64,000 nt of DNA, from contig NZ_MTSB01000002.1 in NCBI RefSeq assembly GCF_002093745.1, positions 186,001 to 250,000 of the forward strand, in the 5' to 3' direction. A program made the translations under genes and the position numbers. This document shows, piece after piece, positions 9,441 through 17,506 of the stretch; the first letter of the stretch is position 1, and the number at the start of each line of letters is the position of its first letter. The notes beneath the pieces are model-generated. The model was not told where the DNA came from. It ran no database searches and saw nothing but the letters and a program-made list of their open reading frames with translations. This DNA comes from Pseudomonas graminis. GTDB lineage: Bacteria; Pseudomonadota; Gammaproteobacteria; Pseudomonadales; Pseudomonadaceae.

Positions 9441-9965
9441 ATGACCGCGCTCAGCCCCGCCCCGCTCAAATACCTGCAAGCCTATCCGCAGGCCCTGCAG
9501 GATCAGGTTCAGCAGTTGATCGAGCAGGGCCGGCTGGCGGATTACCTGCAACAGCGCTACCCCGAGCGCCATCAGATTCAAAGCGACAAGGCCCTTTATG
9601 CCTTCGCGTTGGGCTTGAAGCAGGATCACCTGCGCAACGCGCCGGCCATCAAAAAAGTCCTGTTCGATAATCGCCTCGACCTGACTCATCGCGCGCTCGG
9701 GCTGCACACCAAGATATCCAGGGTGCAGGGCGGCAAGCTCAAGGCCAGCAACGAGATTCGTGTGGCGGCCCTGTTCAAGGAAGCACCGCCGGAATTTCTG
9801 AAAATGATCGTCGTCCATGAGCTGGCTCATTTCCGGGAGTCAGACCACAACAAGGCGTTTTACCAGTTGTGCGAACACATGCTGCCCGGCTACCACCAGC
9901 TGGAATTCGACTTGCGCGTTTACCTGACGTATCGCGATCTACAGGCTGGCACCCCTCAAGGGTAA
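9441..9965 (+). CDS. YgjP-like (DUF45) metallopeptidase-fold protein
   Basis: This small protein (174 residues) has the zinc-binding HELAH signature in MIVVHELAHFRESDHNKAF, followed by a downstream His/Glu-containing segment (CEHMLPGYHQLEFDL), as in YgjP/DUF45 proteins. No signal peptide or membrane segment is visible, so it is probably cytoplasmic. E. coli YgjP has been described as a UTP pyrophosphatase, whereas many relatives are annotated only as M48-type metallopeptidases; the substrate cannot be read from the sequence. The gene begins 32 bases after the regulator gene. Its stop overlaps the stop of the convergent winged-helix gene by 10 bases. Confidence 0.8.
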   Translation: MTALSPAPLKYLQAYPQALQDQVQQLIEQGRLADYLQQRYPERHQIQSDKALYAFALGLKQDHLRNAPAIKKVLFDNRLDLTHRALGLHTKISRVQGGKLKASNEIRVAALFKEAPPEFLKMIVVHELAHFRESDHNKAFYQLCEHMLPGYHQLEFDLRVYLTYRDLQAGTPQG

Positions 9966-10252
9966 CCAAGCACCGCCTTGATGCCATTCAGGTTGCGGGC
10001 GATCCAGGCCTTGTCGATGGCGCCCCAGTCGCGAATGCAGTAACTGCCGGCGTGATGGCGAGCACCTTCCTGCTGTTCGAATTCGCACGCGATGTCCAGA
10101 TCGGCGAGCGCGCTGATGGTGTCCTGCGCGGTGCGGCGTGGCATGCCGGTCACTGCCATCAATTCGGGTACGCTGCAGGCGAGCTTCGAATCAATCAGGT
10201 ACGCCACATACAGGCGGCGATAAAAACTGCTTTTAGTCTTGCTGACCTCCAT
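9956..10252 (-). CDS. small winged helix-turn-helix protein
   Basis: This 98-residue protein carries a helix-turn-helix-like segment (SVPELMAVTGMPRRTAQDTI) followed by a short wing-like stretch, suggesting DNA binding. The start at 10252 gives MEVSKTKSSFYRR; the frame continues upstream into elaA but no better start is needed. It lies 25 bases downstream of elaA on the same strand, so the two are probably cotranscribed. Its 3' end overlaps the convergent YgjP-like gene by 10 bases. Target genes are unknown. Confidence 0.65.
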   Translation of the reverse strand: MEVSKTKSSFYRRLYVAYLIDSKLACSVPELMAVTGMPRRTAQDTISALADLDIACEFEQQEGARHHAGSYCIRDWGAIDKAWIARNLNGIKAVLGYP

Positions 10253-10277
10253 CGACGAATCCTTTTTCAATGTTGCC

Positions 10278-10736
10278 TTAGTCCAGATCGCGACGCATAC
10301 CAATGTGGGGAATGTCGTCTTCCAGGTAGATTTCGCCGATAGGGTCGAAGCCGTAGCGGCTGTAATAGCCCTGCAAGTGAGCCTGAGCCGATAAGTAAAT
10401 AGGCTGGTCTGGCCATTTGCGTTCGGCATTTTCGAGGGCCTGGACCATCAGTTCATGGCCAATCCCTCTGCTGCGAATCGACGGCGAGGTCACCACTCGG
10501 CCGATGGTCACGTCGCCGCCCTGCTGGATGGGGTCGAGCAGGCGAAGGTACGCCACCAGTTTGTCGCCTTGCCAGGCCATCAAGTGGCAGGTATCGCCTG
10601 TCAGGTCCTGCCCGTCCACGTCCAGATAAACGCATTGCTGCTCGACCACAAACACCTCCGCGCGCAGTTGCAGCACGGCGAAGAGCTGCTGGATGCTCAA
10701 TTCGGTGTGATGTTTGCAGATCCATTCGATAGACAT
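10278..10736 (-). CDS. elaA: ElaA-type GNAT N-acetyltransferase
   Basis: This cytoplasmic GNAT-fold acetyltransferase (152 residues) belongs to the ElaA group. Markers are LRAEVFVVEQQCVYLDVDG near residues 24-43 and the acetyl-CoA-binding stretch IGRVVTSPSIRSRGIGHELM near 77-97, with the RxxGxG/A signature. The C-terminal YYSRYGFDPIGEIYLEDDIP is also typical. The substrate is unknown. It precedes the winged-helix gene in an apparent two-gene operon. Confidence 0.88.
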   Translation of the reverse strand: MSIEWICKHHTELSIQQLFAVLQLRAEVFVVEQQCVYLDVDGQDLTGDTCHLMAWQGDKLVAYLRLLDPIQQGGDVTIGRVVTSPSIRSRGIGHELMVQALENAERKWPDQPIYLSAQAHLQGYYSRYGFDPIGEIYLEDDIPHIGMRRDLD

Positions 10737-10960
10737 GTCGCAGACTCGCAGATAAACCAGAAGCGAAGTCTAAACGTATCCGGCGACATTCCCAATAAAC
10801 GCTGTCATTCAAGTACGCGCAGCTTTGCAGAACATGTCCTCCCTGCGAGTTGTCTATTGACTGCTCAGGGTCTTGAATAATGTGCAGACACGCTAATGAA
10901 CGACCGTTTTGCTGCCGATAGGAGTGAATCGGGCTCGCCGATCTTCTCAGGAACCTGGGC

Positions 10961-11716
10961 ATGTCGAATTTGCTTCGCGCAGTTGGGTTGCTGGTCTTTT
11001 TGCTGATGGCACCTGCCAGCTCAGCGGAAAAACTGCGTCTGGTCGCGGACCCTTGGCCACCGTTCACCGACGCAATGCTGCTCAATGGCGGCCTCGCCAC
11101 GGACATCGTCAATACGGCATTGCGCCGCGCGGGTTATTCCACGCTGTACGAGCAGGTGCCTTGGGCGCGGGCCATGCTGGGGTTGCGCGAAGGGCGTCAT
11201 GATGTGCTGATCAACGCCTGGTTCAGCGAAGACCGTACCAAGGTGGGGCAGTTTTCAACGGAGTATCTGCTCAATCGGATTCGCTTCATCAAGCGCAAGG
11301 AATCGCCCATCGGTAACCTGACCCATGAGCAGCTTCATGAATACCGCATTGCCGTTGTAAGGGGGTACGCGTATTCACCTGCGTTCGATAACGACACGCT
11401 GCTCAAGAAGGTGCTGGTGCAGAACTTCTCCACGGCAGTGCGCATGCTGGCAGCCGGTCGAGTCGACCTCGCGCTGGAAGATGAATACGTCGCCCGCTAC
11501 AACCTGGCACTGGAGTCTGATGAAGTGCGCAATCGGGTCGAGCTGGTGCCGGGCTCATTGAGCGAGAACAGCCTGCACATTCTGGTCAGTCTGAAAAACC
11601 CGAATCACGCGAAAATCGTTGCCGATTTTGACCGCGAGATTGCCGCCATGAAAGCTGACGGCACTTACGAAGAACTGCTCAGACTGCACGGTCTGCAACC
11701 GCCTCCGGAACTTTGA
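10961..11716 (+). CDS. orphan periplasmic solute-binding protein (SBP family 3)
   Basis: The product (251 residues) starts with a signal peptide whose hydrophobic core is AVGLLVFLLMAP, with likely cleavage after PASSA. The mature part matches the amino-acid-type binding fold of family 3 (LRLVADPWPPFTD, GGLATDIVNTALRRAGY, VPWARAMLGLREGRHDVLI). Such proteins feed ABC importers or act as periplasmic sensors. No permease or ATPase gene is adjacent, so the ligand and partner are unknown. The ATG follows AGGA at a suitable distance. The last 38 bases overlap the end of the convergent yccS-like gene. Confidence 0.85.
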   Translation: MSNLLRAVGLLVFLLMAPASSAEKLRLVADPWPPFTDAMLLNGGLATDIVNTALRRAGYSTLYEQVPWARAMLGLREGRHDVLINAWFSEDRTKVGQFSTEYLLNRIRFIKRKESPIGNLTHEQLHEYRIAVVRGYAYSPAFDNDTLLKKVLVQNFSTAVRMLAAGRVDLALEDEYVARYNLALESDEVRNRVELVPGSLSENSLHILVSLKNPNHAKIVADFDREIAAMKADGTYEELLRLHGLQPPPEL

Positions 11717-13877
11717 TCAGGTGCGCTGCAAGGGTGCGCAACGGAGCCAGTTGACGGCAGATCAGGGCCAGTTGGGCTTGTACCAGACGCTGGCTTTCAT
11801 CCATCTCTTCCGGAAGCTGCTCGAGTTGCGAAGCCAGCGCTTCCTCGGCATCACTTTGCACCGCGACAGGCTTCTTCTCGGCCAGCCCTGAGGCGATTTC
11901 ATCAATGCTGGCGGCCAGCGTGGGGCCGACGTTATCGATCAGGTGCTCGCGGATGTCAGCCGGCAATTGCGTGTCCCGGTGCGCGCCCAGGCCTGACAGG
12001 TAGCTCAGCAACGTGTGCGACAGCACCAGAAAACGGAAACCGACGTCTGCTTCCTTGCGAAAGTGACCGGGCTCCATGAGCATGTTTGCCAGCGTGGTCG
12101 ACAACGCGGCGTCAGCATTGTGGGCGTTGCGCCTGGCCAGTCGGTAGGCCAGGTCGTCGCTTTTGCCCTTGGCGTACTGCTGCATGATCTGGCGCAGGTA
12201 AATGCTGTTGCAGGTCAGGGTGTTGGCCAGCACTTTGTTCAGGCGTCGGCCCTGCCAGTCGGGCAGGAACAGAAACACGGCAAGACCGGCGATCAGGCTG
12301 CCCAGCAGGGTGTCGAACAGGCGCGGCAGAAACAGGCCGTAACCGTCACCCACCTGATTGAAGCAGAACAGCACCATGACCGTGATGGCGGCGGTCGACA
12401 GGGTGTAGCGCGTGGTGCGGTTGACGAAGAACACCACGCCGGCCAGCACCGCACACATCGATTGCAGAATAGGGCTGGTGACCAGGTCGAACAGCACCCA
12501 GCCGACCGTCAGGCCAATCGCCGTTCCGATGATCCTCTGCCCGAGCTTGCGCCGGGTGGCGCCGTAACTGGGCTGGCAGACAAACACGGTCGTCAGAATG
12601 ATCCAGTAGCCTTGCGACGGGTGGATCAGATGCACCATCGCATAGCCGATGGTCAGCGCCAGTGGCAGGCGCAAGGCGTGGCGAAACAGCAGCGATGTCG
12701 GGGTCATCTGCAGGCGCAGGCGCGTCCAGACATCTTTGAGGTTGCGCGGCGAGCGGTCCAGCAGGCTGCTGTCGGTGGCGTCGGCAACGGCGTCCGGGTT
12801 GCTGGCGTCGCTGATCAGGCGGTCGAGCGTACCCAGGTTGGCAGCCAATGCACGCAGCGAACGCAGCAAGCCGCGCCACGCCGGGTTGCTCTGGATGCGC
12901 AGGTGCTCAAGCGACGCCTGCAGGTCTTCCATGGCTTCGGCGAAGCTTGGGTCATAAACGAACGGCTGACGCAGCTGGATGGACTCTGAGAGCGCCTGAC
13001 AGGCCACACCTTGCTGACGCAAGAGGCGCTGGCAGCGGAACAGCACGTCACTGTGGAAAAACGCCTCGGCCAGTGAGTTGTAAGGGTAATGCGACGAACT
13101 GGCGCGTTCGTGAATGTCCTGTGCAATGAAGTACAGCTTCAGGTAGCGGCTGACCTTCGAGCCGGGGCGACCGCTGCCGACGCGGTGCAGGATGATTTCC
13201 TTGGTAGAGTTCAGCGCCGCAACCACCCGGCCGTTCTGCTGCGCCAGTTCCAGTCGCCGCGCTTCTACATCAAGTGTGCGAATCGGTTCGAACAGCGTCG
13301 ATTTGAGTTTCAGGTATTGCCCCAGCTCACGAAACAGGCGTGCCAGCGCCTGCTGCACCGGCTGGTTGGAAAACAGCATCTGCCATAGCACTGACAGCAG
13401 GCCGTACCAGGCCGCGCCCGCCACCAGCAGCATCGGTTCATGCCAGAAGTCCAGCACTTCGCCGCCACGCTGATCGACGCCAATCATGGTGTAGACCGAG
13501 AGAATCAGCGTGCCGTAGGCGATGGCACCGTAACGTTCGCCCAGTGCGCCGAGCATGGTCAGGCAAAAGCTGGCCAGCGCCAGGGAGCAGACAAACAGCC
13601 ACGGGTAAGGGAACAGCAGTTCGACGGCGAGGGCGGCGATGCTGAAACACACCAGGGTCACGGCCAACGCGTTGAGGCGGCCTTGCCAGCTGTCATCGGT
13701 TTCGGCGAGTGCGCAGGCGATGATTCCCAGAAACAGTGGGATCAGCAGGGCCATCTCGTTTTGATACCAGCACAGCGCCATGCTGCCGGTCAGGGCGATA
13801 AAGACTCGAACGCTATAGCTGAATTTATCCAGCGCCCACAATCGACGGAGTGTATGACGGAGAGATTTCGATGCCAT
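11679..13877 (-). CDS. yccS: YccS/FUSC-family inner-membrane protein
   Basis: This large inner-membrane protein (732 residues) has two sets of about five or six transmembrane helices. The first set (about 20-165) includes VRVFIALTGSMALCWYQ. The second (about 395-535) includes GYWIILTTVFVCQPSYGATR and is the FUSC signature. Each is followed by a long cytoplasmic helical region. The arrangement matches YccS/YhfK and aromatic-acid-efflux relatives such as AaeB, but the substrate is not established. It is a single-gene unit, convergent with the binding-protein gene and overlapping its end. Confidence 0.87.
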   Translation of the reverse strand: MASKSLRHTLRRLWALDKFSYSVRVFIALTGSMALCWYQNEMALLIPLFLGIIACALAETDDSWQGRLNALAVTLVCFSIAALAVELLFPYPWLFVCSLALASFCLTMLGALGERYGAIAYGTLILSVYTMIGVDQRGGEVLDFWHEPMLLVAGAAWYGLLSVLWQMLFSNQPVQQALARLFRELGQYLKLKSTLFEPIRTLDVEARRLELAQQNGRVVAALNSTKEIILHRVGSGRPGSKVSRYLKLYFIAQDIHERASSSHYPYNSLAEAFFHSDVLFRCQRLLRQQGVACQALSESIQLRQPFVYDPSFAEAMEDLQASLEHLRIQSNPAWRGLLRSLRALAANLGTLDRLISDASNPDAVADATDSSLLDRSPRNLKDVWTRLRLQMTPTSLLFRHALRLPLALTIGYAMVHLIHPSQGYWIILTTVFVCQPSYGATRRKLGQRIIGTAIGLTVGWVLFDLVTSPILQSMCAVLAGVVFFVNRTTRYTLSTAAITVMVLFCFNQVGDGYGLFLPRLFDTLLGSLIAGLAVFLFLPDWQGRRLNKVLANTLTCNSIYLRQIMQQYAKGKSDDLAYRLARRNAHNADAALSTTLANMLMEPGHFRKEADVGFRFLVLSHTLLSYLSGLGAHRDTQLPADIREHLIDNVGPTLAASIDEIASGLAEKKPVAVQSDAEEALASQLEQLPEEMDESQRLVQAQLALICRQLAPLRTLAAHLIKVPEAVADRAV

Positions 13878-14012
13878 GGATAAGCTGACGGCCCTGTGCG
13901 CTATTGATCGATCTTGCAGGAGGATATGTACAGACCAAATGGCTGGCTGTACATCCGATTCGCAAAATTTGTACCGGTTTGCAGTGGTGCGGTGTTATGT
14001 CAAAACGTTACG

Positions 14013-15191
14013 TCAAACATAGTGCGCCGCTGCATAAGCCGAGGCCCAGGCCCACTGGAAGTTGAAACCGCCCAGGTGGCCGCTCACGTCCAGCACTTCG
14101 CCAATGAAATAGAGGCCAGGGGACTTCAGCGACTCCATCGTCTTGGACGACACTTCGCGGGTGTCGATGCCACCCAGCGTCACTTCGGCAGTGCGATAGC
14201 CTTCAGTGCCGGCCGGGACCACTTTCCAGCTCGCGAGCTTTTCGGCGATGTCGGCCAGTTCGGCGTGGGTGTACTGCTTCATGGGTTTCGAGGCGAACCA
14301 GTGTTCGGCGATCAGGTTGGCCATCTTCTTGGTGAAGATTTCGCCCAGCAGGGTTTTCAGCTCACTGTTGGGGCGTTCGGCCTGTTGTCCGGTGAGCCAC
14401 GCGGGTACGTCATGATCGGGCAGCAGGTTGATTTCCACGGTGTCACCGGGCTGCCAGAACGAAGAGATCTGCAAGATCGCCGGGCCACTGAGGCCGCGAT
14501 GCGTGAACAGGATGTTTTCCCGGAAGCTGATGTCGTTGCAGCTCACCAGGCAGTCCACCGAGGTGCCGGACAGCTCGGTACACACTTCCTTGAGCTGGTC
14601 GGTGATGGTGAACGGCACCAGCCCGGCGCGGGTGGGCAGCAGCGTGTGGCCGAACTGCTTGCCGACCTGATAACCGAAACCGGTTGCGCCCAGCGTCGGG
14701 ATCGACAGCCCGCCGGTGGCGATGACCAGTGATTCGCAGGTCAGCGTACCCAGCGTGGTTTGCAGGCTGTAACCGGCGTCGGTTTTGTCGATCTGTTGTA
14801 CCGAGGTGTCCATGTGCAGGTCGACACCGGCCTGACGGCATTCTTCAAGAAGCATCTCCAGAATGTCGCTGGACTTGTTGTCGCAGAACAACTGCCCCAG
14901 TTTTTTCTCGTGATACGGCACGCCATGTTTGGCGACCATCGCGATGAAGTCCCATTGGGTGTAGCGGGCCAGCGCCGATTTGCAGAAGTGCGGGTTCTGC
15001 GACAAAAAATTGGCCGGCTCGGTGTACGTATTGGTGAAGTTGCAGCGCCCGCCACCGGACATGAGGATCTTCTTGCCGGGCTTGTTGGCGTGGTCGATCA
15101 ACATGACCTTGCGTCCGCGAGCGGCAGCGGTAAACGCACACATCAGTCCTGCGGCGCCAGCGCCAATGATTACAACGTCAGTAACGGGCAC
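14013..15191 (-). CDS. HI0933/YhiN-type NAD(P)/FAD-dependent oxidoreductase
   Basis: This 392-residue flavoprotein opens with a dinucleotide-binding motif, DVVIIGAGAAGLMCAF, followed by a GKKILMSGGGRCNFTN segment characteristic of the HI0933/YhiN family. The C-terminal FAD contact region is LYFIGEVLDVSGHLGGFNFQ. No signal or membrane segment is evident. The family's reaction is poorly defined. It is separated by 135 bases from yccS upstream of it on the same strand and is preceded by a family A repeat. Confidence 0.88.
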   Translation of the reverse strand: MPVTDVVIIGAGAAGLMCAFTAAARGRKVMLIDHANKPGKKILMSGGGRCNFTNTYTEPANFLSQNPHFCKSALARYTQWDFIAMVAKHGVPYHEKKLGQLFCDNKSSDILEMLLEECRQAGVDLHMDTSVQQIDKTDAGYSLQTTLGTLTCESLVIATGGLSIPTLGATGFGYQVGKQFGHTLLPTRAGLVPFTITDQLKEVCTELSGTSVDCLVSCNDISFRENILFTHRGLSGPAILQISSFWQPGDTVEINLLPDHDVPAWLTGQQAERPNSELKTLLGEIFTKKMANLIAEHWFASKPMKQYTHAELADIAEKLASWKVVPAGTEGYRTAEVTLGGIDTREVSSKTMESLKSPGLYFIGEVLDVSGHLGGFNFQWAWASAYAAAHYV

Positions 15192-15254
15192 AGCGTGTTT
15201 CCTCGGTTATGCAAATCGATCTGTGATGATCGTCCCCATGCTCCGCTCTAAGCT

Positions 15255-15400
15255 ATACACAAGCCTGTTTTTGATTCTGGCCGAAGGCCGTGGGAGCGAA
15301 CTTGTTCGCGAAAGGGCCGGTATGTTCTTCGAAAATTTATCGTCTGAACTACCGTCTTCGCGAACAAGTTCGCTCCCACGCCCTGCGGGCAGAAGCCTTA
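15255..15400. repeat. family A REP-like element with a perfect 23-bp inverted repeat
   Basis: Bases 15290-15312 are the exact reverse complement of 15357-15379, separated by 44 bases. Flanks match the family A units elsewhere in the window (ATACACAAGCC, GATTCTGGCCGAAGGCCGTGGG, CCCTGCGGGCAGAAG). It fills most of the gap between the YhiN-type gene and dbpA, where I see nothing else. Confidence 0.8.
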
Positions 15401-15480
15401 AAACCGCGTTTCGGGCCCTTCGGAGCCTGTATATGACGCTTGGCGTGGAGCGTAGGGACTGTCAGGGTCAACGATAAACT

Positions 15481-16860
15481 TTACAAAATCCGTACGCGCA
15501 GCGACTTGCCTTTGATCTTGCCGTTGTTCAGACGCTCCAGCGCCTGCTTGGCCATGCTGCGTTCGACGGCGACATAGGCCTGGAAGTCGAAAATGGCAAT
15601 CTTGCCCACCTGAGTACCGGGAATGCCGGCTTCACCGGTCAGGGCGCCAAGGATATCGCCCGGACGCAGTTTGTCCTTGCGGCCCGAACCGATGCACAGG
15701 GTTGTCATGGCCGGCAGCAGCTTGCCGCCTTCCTTGATGCTCAACTGATCGTACTGCTGCCAGTTCAGCGGGGCTTTTTGCAGTTCTTCGATGGCGCGGG
15801 CTCGCTGGCTTTCCGACGGTGCCACGAGGCTGACCGCGATGCCTTTTTCGCCTGCGCGACCGGTACGACCAACGCGGTGAATGTGGATTTCCGAATCGCG
15901 CGCCAGTTCGACGTTGATCACCATGTCCAGCGCATCGATATCCAGACCGCGTGCCGCCACGTCGGTGGCGACCAGCACCGAGGTGCTGCGGTTGGCAAAC
16001 ATCGCCAGCACCTGATCACGGTCACGCTGCTCCAGATCGCCATGCAGGCCGACGGCAGACATGCCCTTGGCGGTCAGGTGATCGACCACTTCCTGAACCT
16101 GCTGCTTGGTGAAGCAGAACGCCACGCAGGACGTCGGGCGGAAATGACCGAGGACCTTGACCACCGCTTCCAGGCGCTGCTCGGGGGAGATCTCGTAGAA
16201 AATCTGTTCGATCTGACTGTCGGCGTGCAGCGCCTCGACTTTTACCGTCTGTGGGTCGCGCATGAACTTCGACGACAGCTGCTTGATGCCGACCGGGTAG
16301 GTGGCCGAGAACAGCAGGGTCTGGCGACGTTGCGGGGTCTGCTCGATGATGTCGGCAATGGCGTCGTAGAAACCCATGTCCAGCATGCGATCGGCTTCAT
16401 CGAGAATCAGCGTGTTCAAGCCGTCCAGCACCAGCGAGCCTTTGCGCAAATGCTGCTGAATGCGGCCCGGCGTGCCGACGATGATGTGCGCGCCGTGTTC
16501 CAGCGAGCCGATCTGCGGGCCGAAAGACACGCCGCCGCAGAGGGTCAGCACCTTGATGTTGTCTTCCGAACGGGCCAGGCGACGGATTTCCTTGGCCACC
16601 TGATCGGCCAGTTCGCGGGTCGGGCACATGACCAGCGCCTGGCAGCCGAAGAAGCGCGTGTTGATCGGGTTAAGCAGGCCGATGCCGAACGCAGCGGTCT
16701 TGCCGCTGCCTGTCTTGGCCTGAGCGATCAGGTCCATGCCCTTGAGGATCACCGGCAGGCTCTGCGCCTGAATCGGCGTCATTTCGGCATAACCAAGCGA
16801 CTCCAGGTTAGCCAGCATGGCAGCAGACAGGGGCAGAGAATTGAAAGCGGTGTTAGTCAC
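15481..16860 (-). CDS. dbpA: ATP-dependent RNA helicase DbpA
   Basis: DbpA is a DEAD-box helicase that acts on 23S rRNA during large-subunit assembly. The 459-residue product has the Q motif region (ESLGYAEMTPIQAQSLP), motif I AKTGSGKT, motif II LDEADRML, motif III FSATYP and motif VI HRVGRTGRAG. It ends in the DbpA-type RNA-binding domain (KIAIFDFQAYVAVERSMAKQ). I chose a GTG start at 16860 (VTNTAFNSLPLS). It gives the usual family length, whereas the longer open frame runs back into the intergenic repeat. It is a single-gene unit between repeats on both sides. Confidence 0.92.
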   Translation of the reverse strand: MTNTAFNSLPLSAAMLANLESLGYAEMTPIQAQSLPVILKGMDLIAQAKTGSGKTAAFGIGLLNPINTRFFGCQALVMCPTRELADQVAKEIRRLARSEDNIKVLTLCGGVSFGPQIGSLEHGAHIIVGTPGRIQQHLRKGSLVLDGLNTLILDEADRMLDMGFYDAIADIIEQTPQRRQTLLFSATYPVGIKQLSSKFMRDPQTVKVEALHADSQIEQIFYEISPEQRLEAVVKVLGHFRPTSCVAFCFTKQQVQEVVDHLTAKGMSAVGLHGDLEQRDRDQVLAMFANRSTSVLVATDVAARGLDIDALDMVINVELARDSEIHIHRVGRTGRAGEKGIAVSLVAPSESQRARAIEELQKAPLNWQQYDQLSIKEGGKLLPAMTTLCIGSGRKDKLRPGDILGALTGEAGIPGTQVGKIAIFDFQAYVAVERSMAKQALERLNNGKIKGKSLRVRIL

Positions 16861-16928
16861 GACGGTGAACCTGCAAAACAAAAATGTCGCGCAGTGTATC
16901 ACCCGCCAGCCAGACCTGGCACCGACCG

Positions 16929-17404
16929 CGAGGCTTTTGTGGGAGCGGACCGGGCGACGCTTCGCTTGTCCGCGAAGACGGTGGTTCAGGCGACGCATTT
17001 TCGGTGAACATACCGCCCCTTTCGCGGACAAGTCCGCTCCCACAGAGAGTGAGTTTCAACTTTAGGTCGAGCGAATCTGTGTATGACGCTGGAAGGCTTT
17101 GCCGTCCCAGACGCAGAGTGGCCTGAACGGCGAGGCTTTTGTGGGAGCGGACTTGTCCGCTCCCACATAGAGTGAGTTTCAACTTCAGGTCGAGCGAATC
17201 TGTGTATGACGCTGGAAGGCTTTGCCGTCCCAGGCGCAGAGTGGCCTGAACGGCGAGACTTTTGTGGGAGCGGGCTTGTCCGCGAAGACGGTGGTTCGGA
17301 CGACGCATTTTCGGTGAACATACCGCCCCTTTCGCGGACAAGTCCGCTCCCACAGAGAGTGAGTTTCAACTTCAGGTCGAGCGAATCTGTGTATGACGCA
17401 GGAT
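16929..17404. repeat. three-unit tandem repeat cluster (long-short-long) with internal palindromes
   Basis: Units begin with CGAGGCTTTTGTGGGAGCGG (or a variant) at 16929, 17131 and 17254. Units one and three hold a long inverted repeat (GTGGGAGCGG ... CCGCTCCCAC) with a spacer carrying CGACGCATTTTCGGTGAACA. Unit two is a short form lacking the spacer. Each unit continues with GAGTGAGTTTCAACTT and TCGAGCGAATCTGTGTATG. The first two contain GCTGGAAGGCTTTGCCGTCC, which also occurs inside aceF. The cluster fills the gap between dbpA and aceF. The short open frames here are repeat sequence, not genes. Confidence 0.85.
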
Positions 17405-17411
17405 AGCCAGA

Positions 17412-17440
17412 CAAAAAAATCCCCGCTGGAGGGCGGGGTT
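17412..17440 (-). terminator. Rho-independent terminator of aceEF
   Basis: On the minus strand CCCCGC pairs with GCGGGG (17433-17438 with 17421-17426) around a 6-base loop. It is followed by A and seven T residues (17413-17419 read in reverse). It lies about 70 bases past the aceF stop. Confidence 0.8.
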
Positions 17441-17506
17441 GAGGTTCGAGCGTGGCAGCTCGCAAAGGTGTACGGCCAGGCCCGCCACGCGGCGGGCCTG
17501 GCTGGC

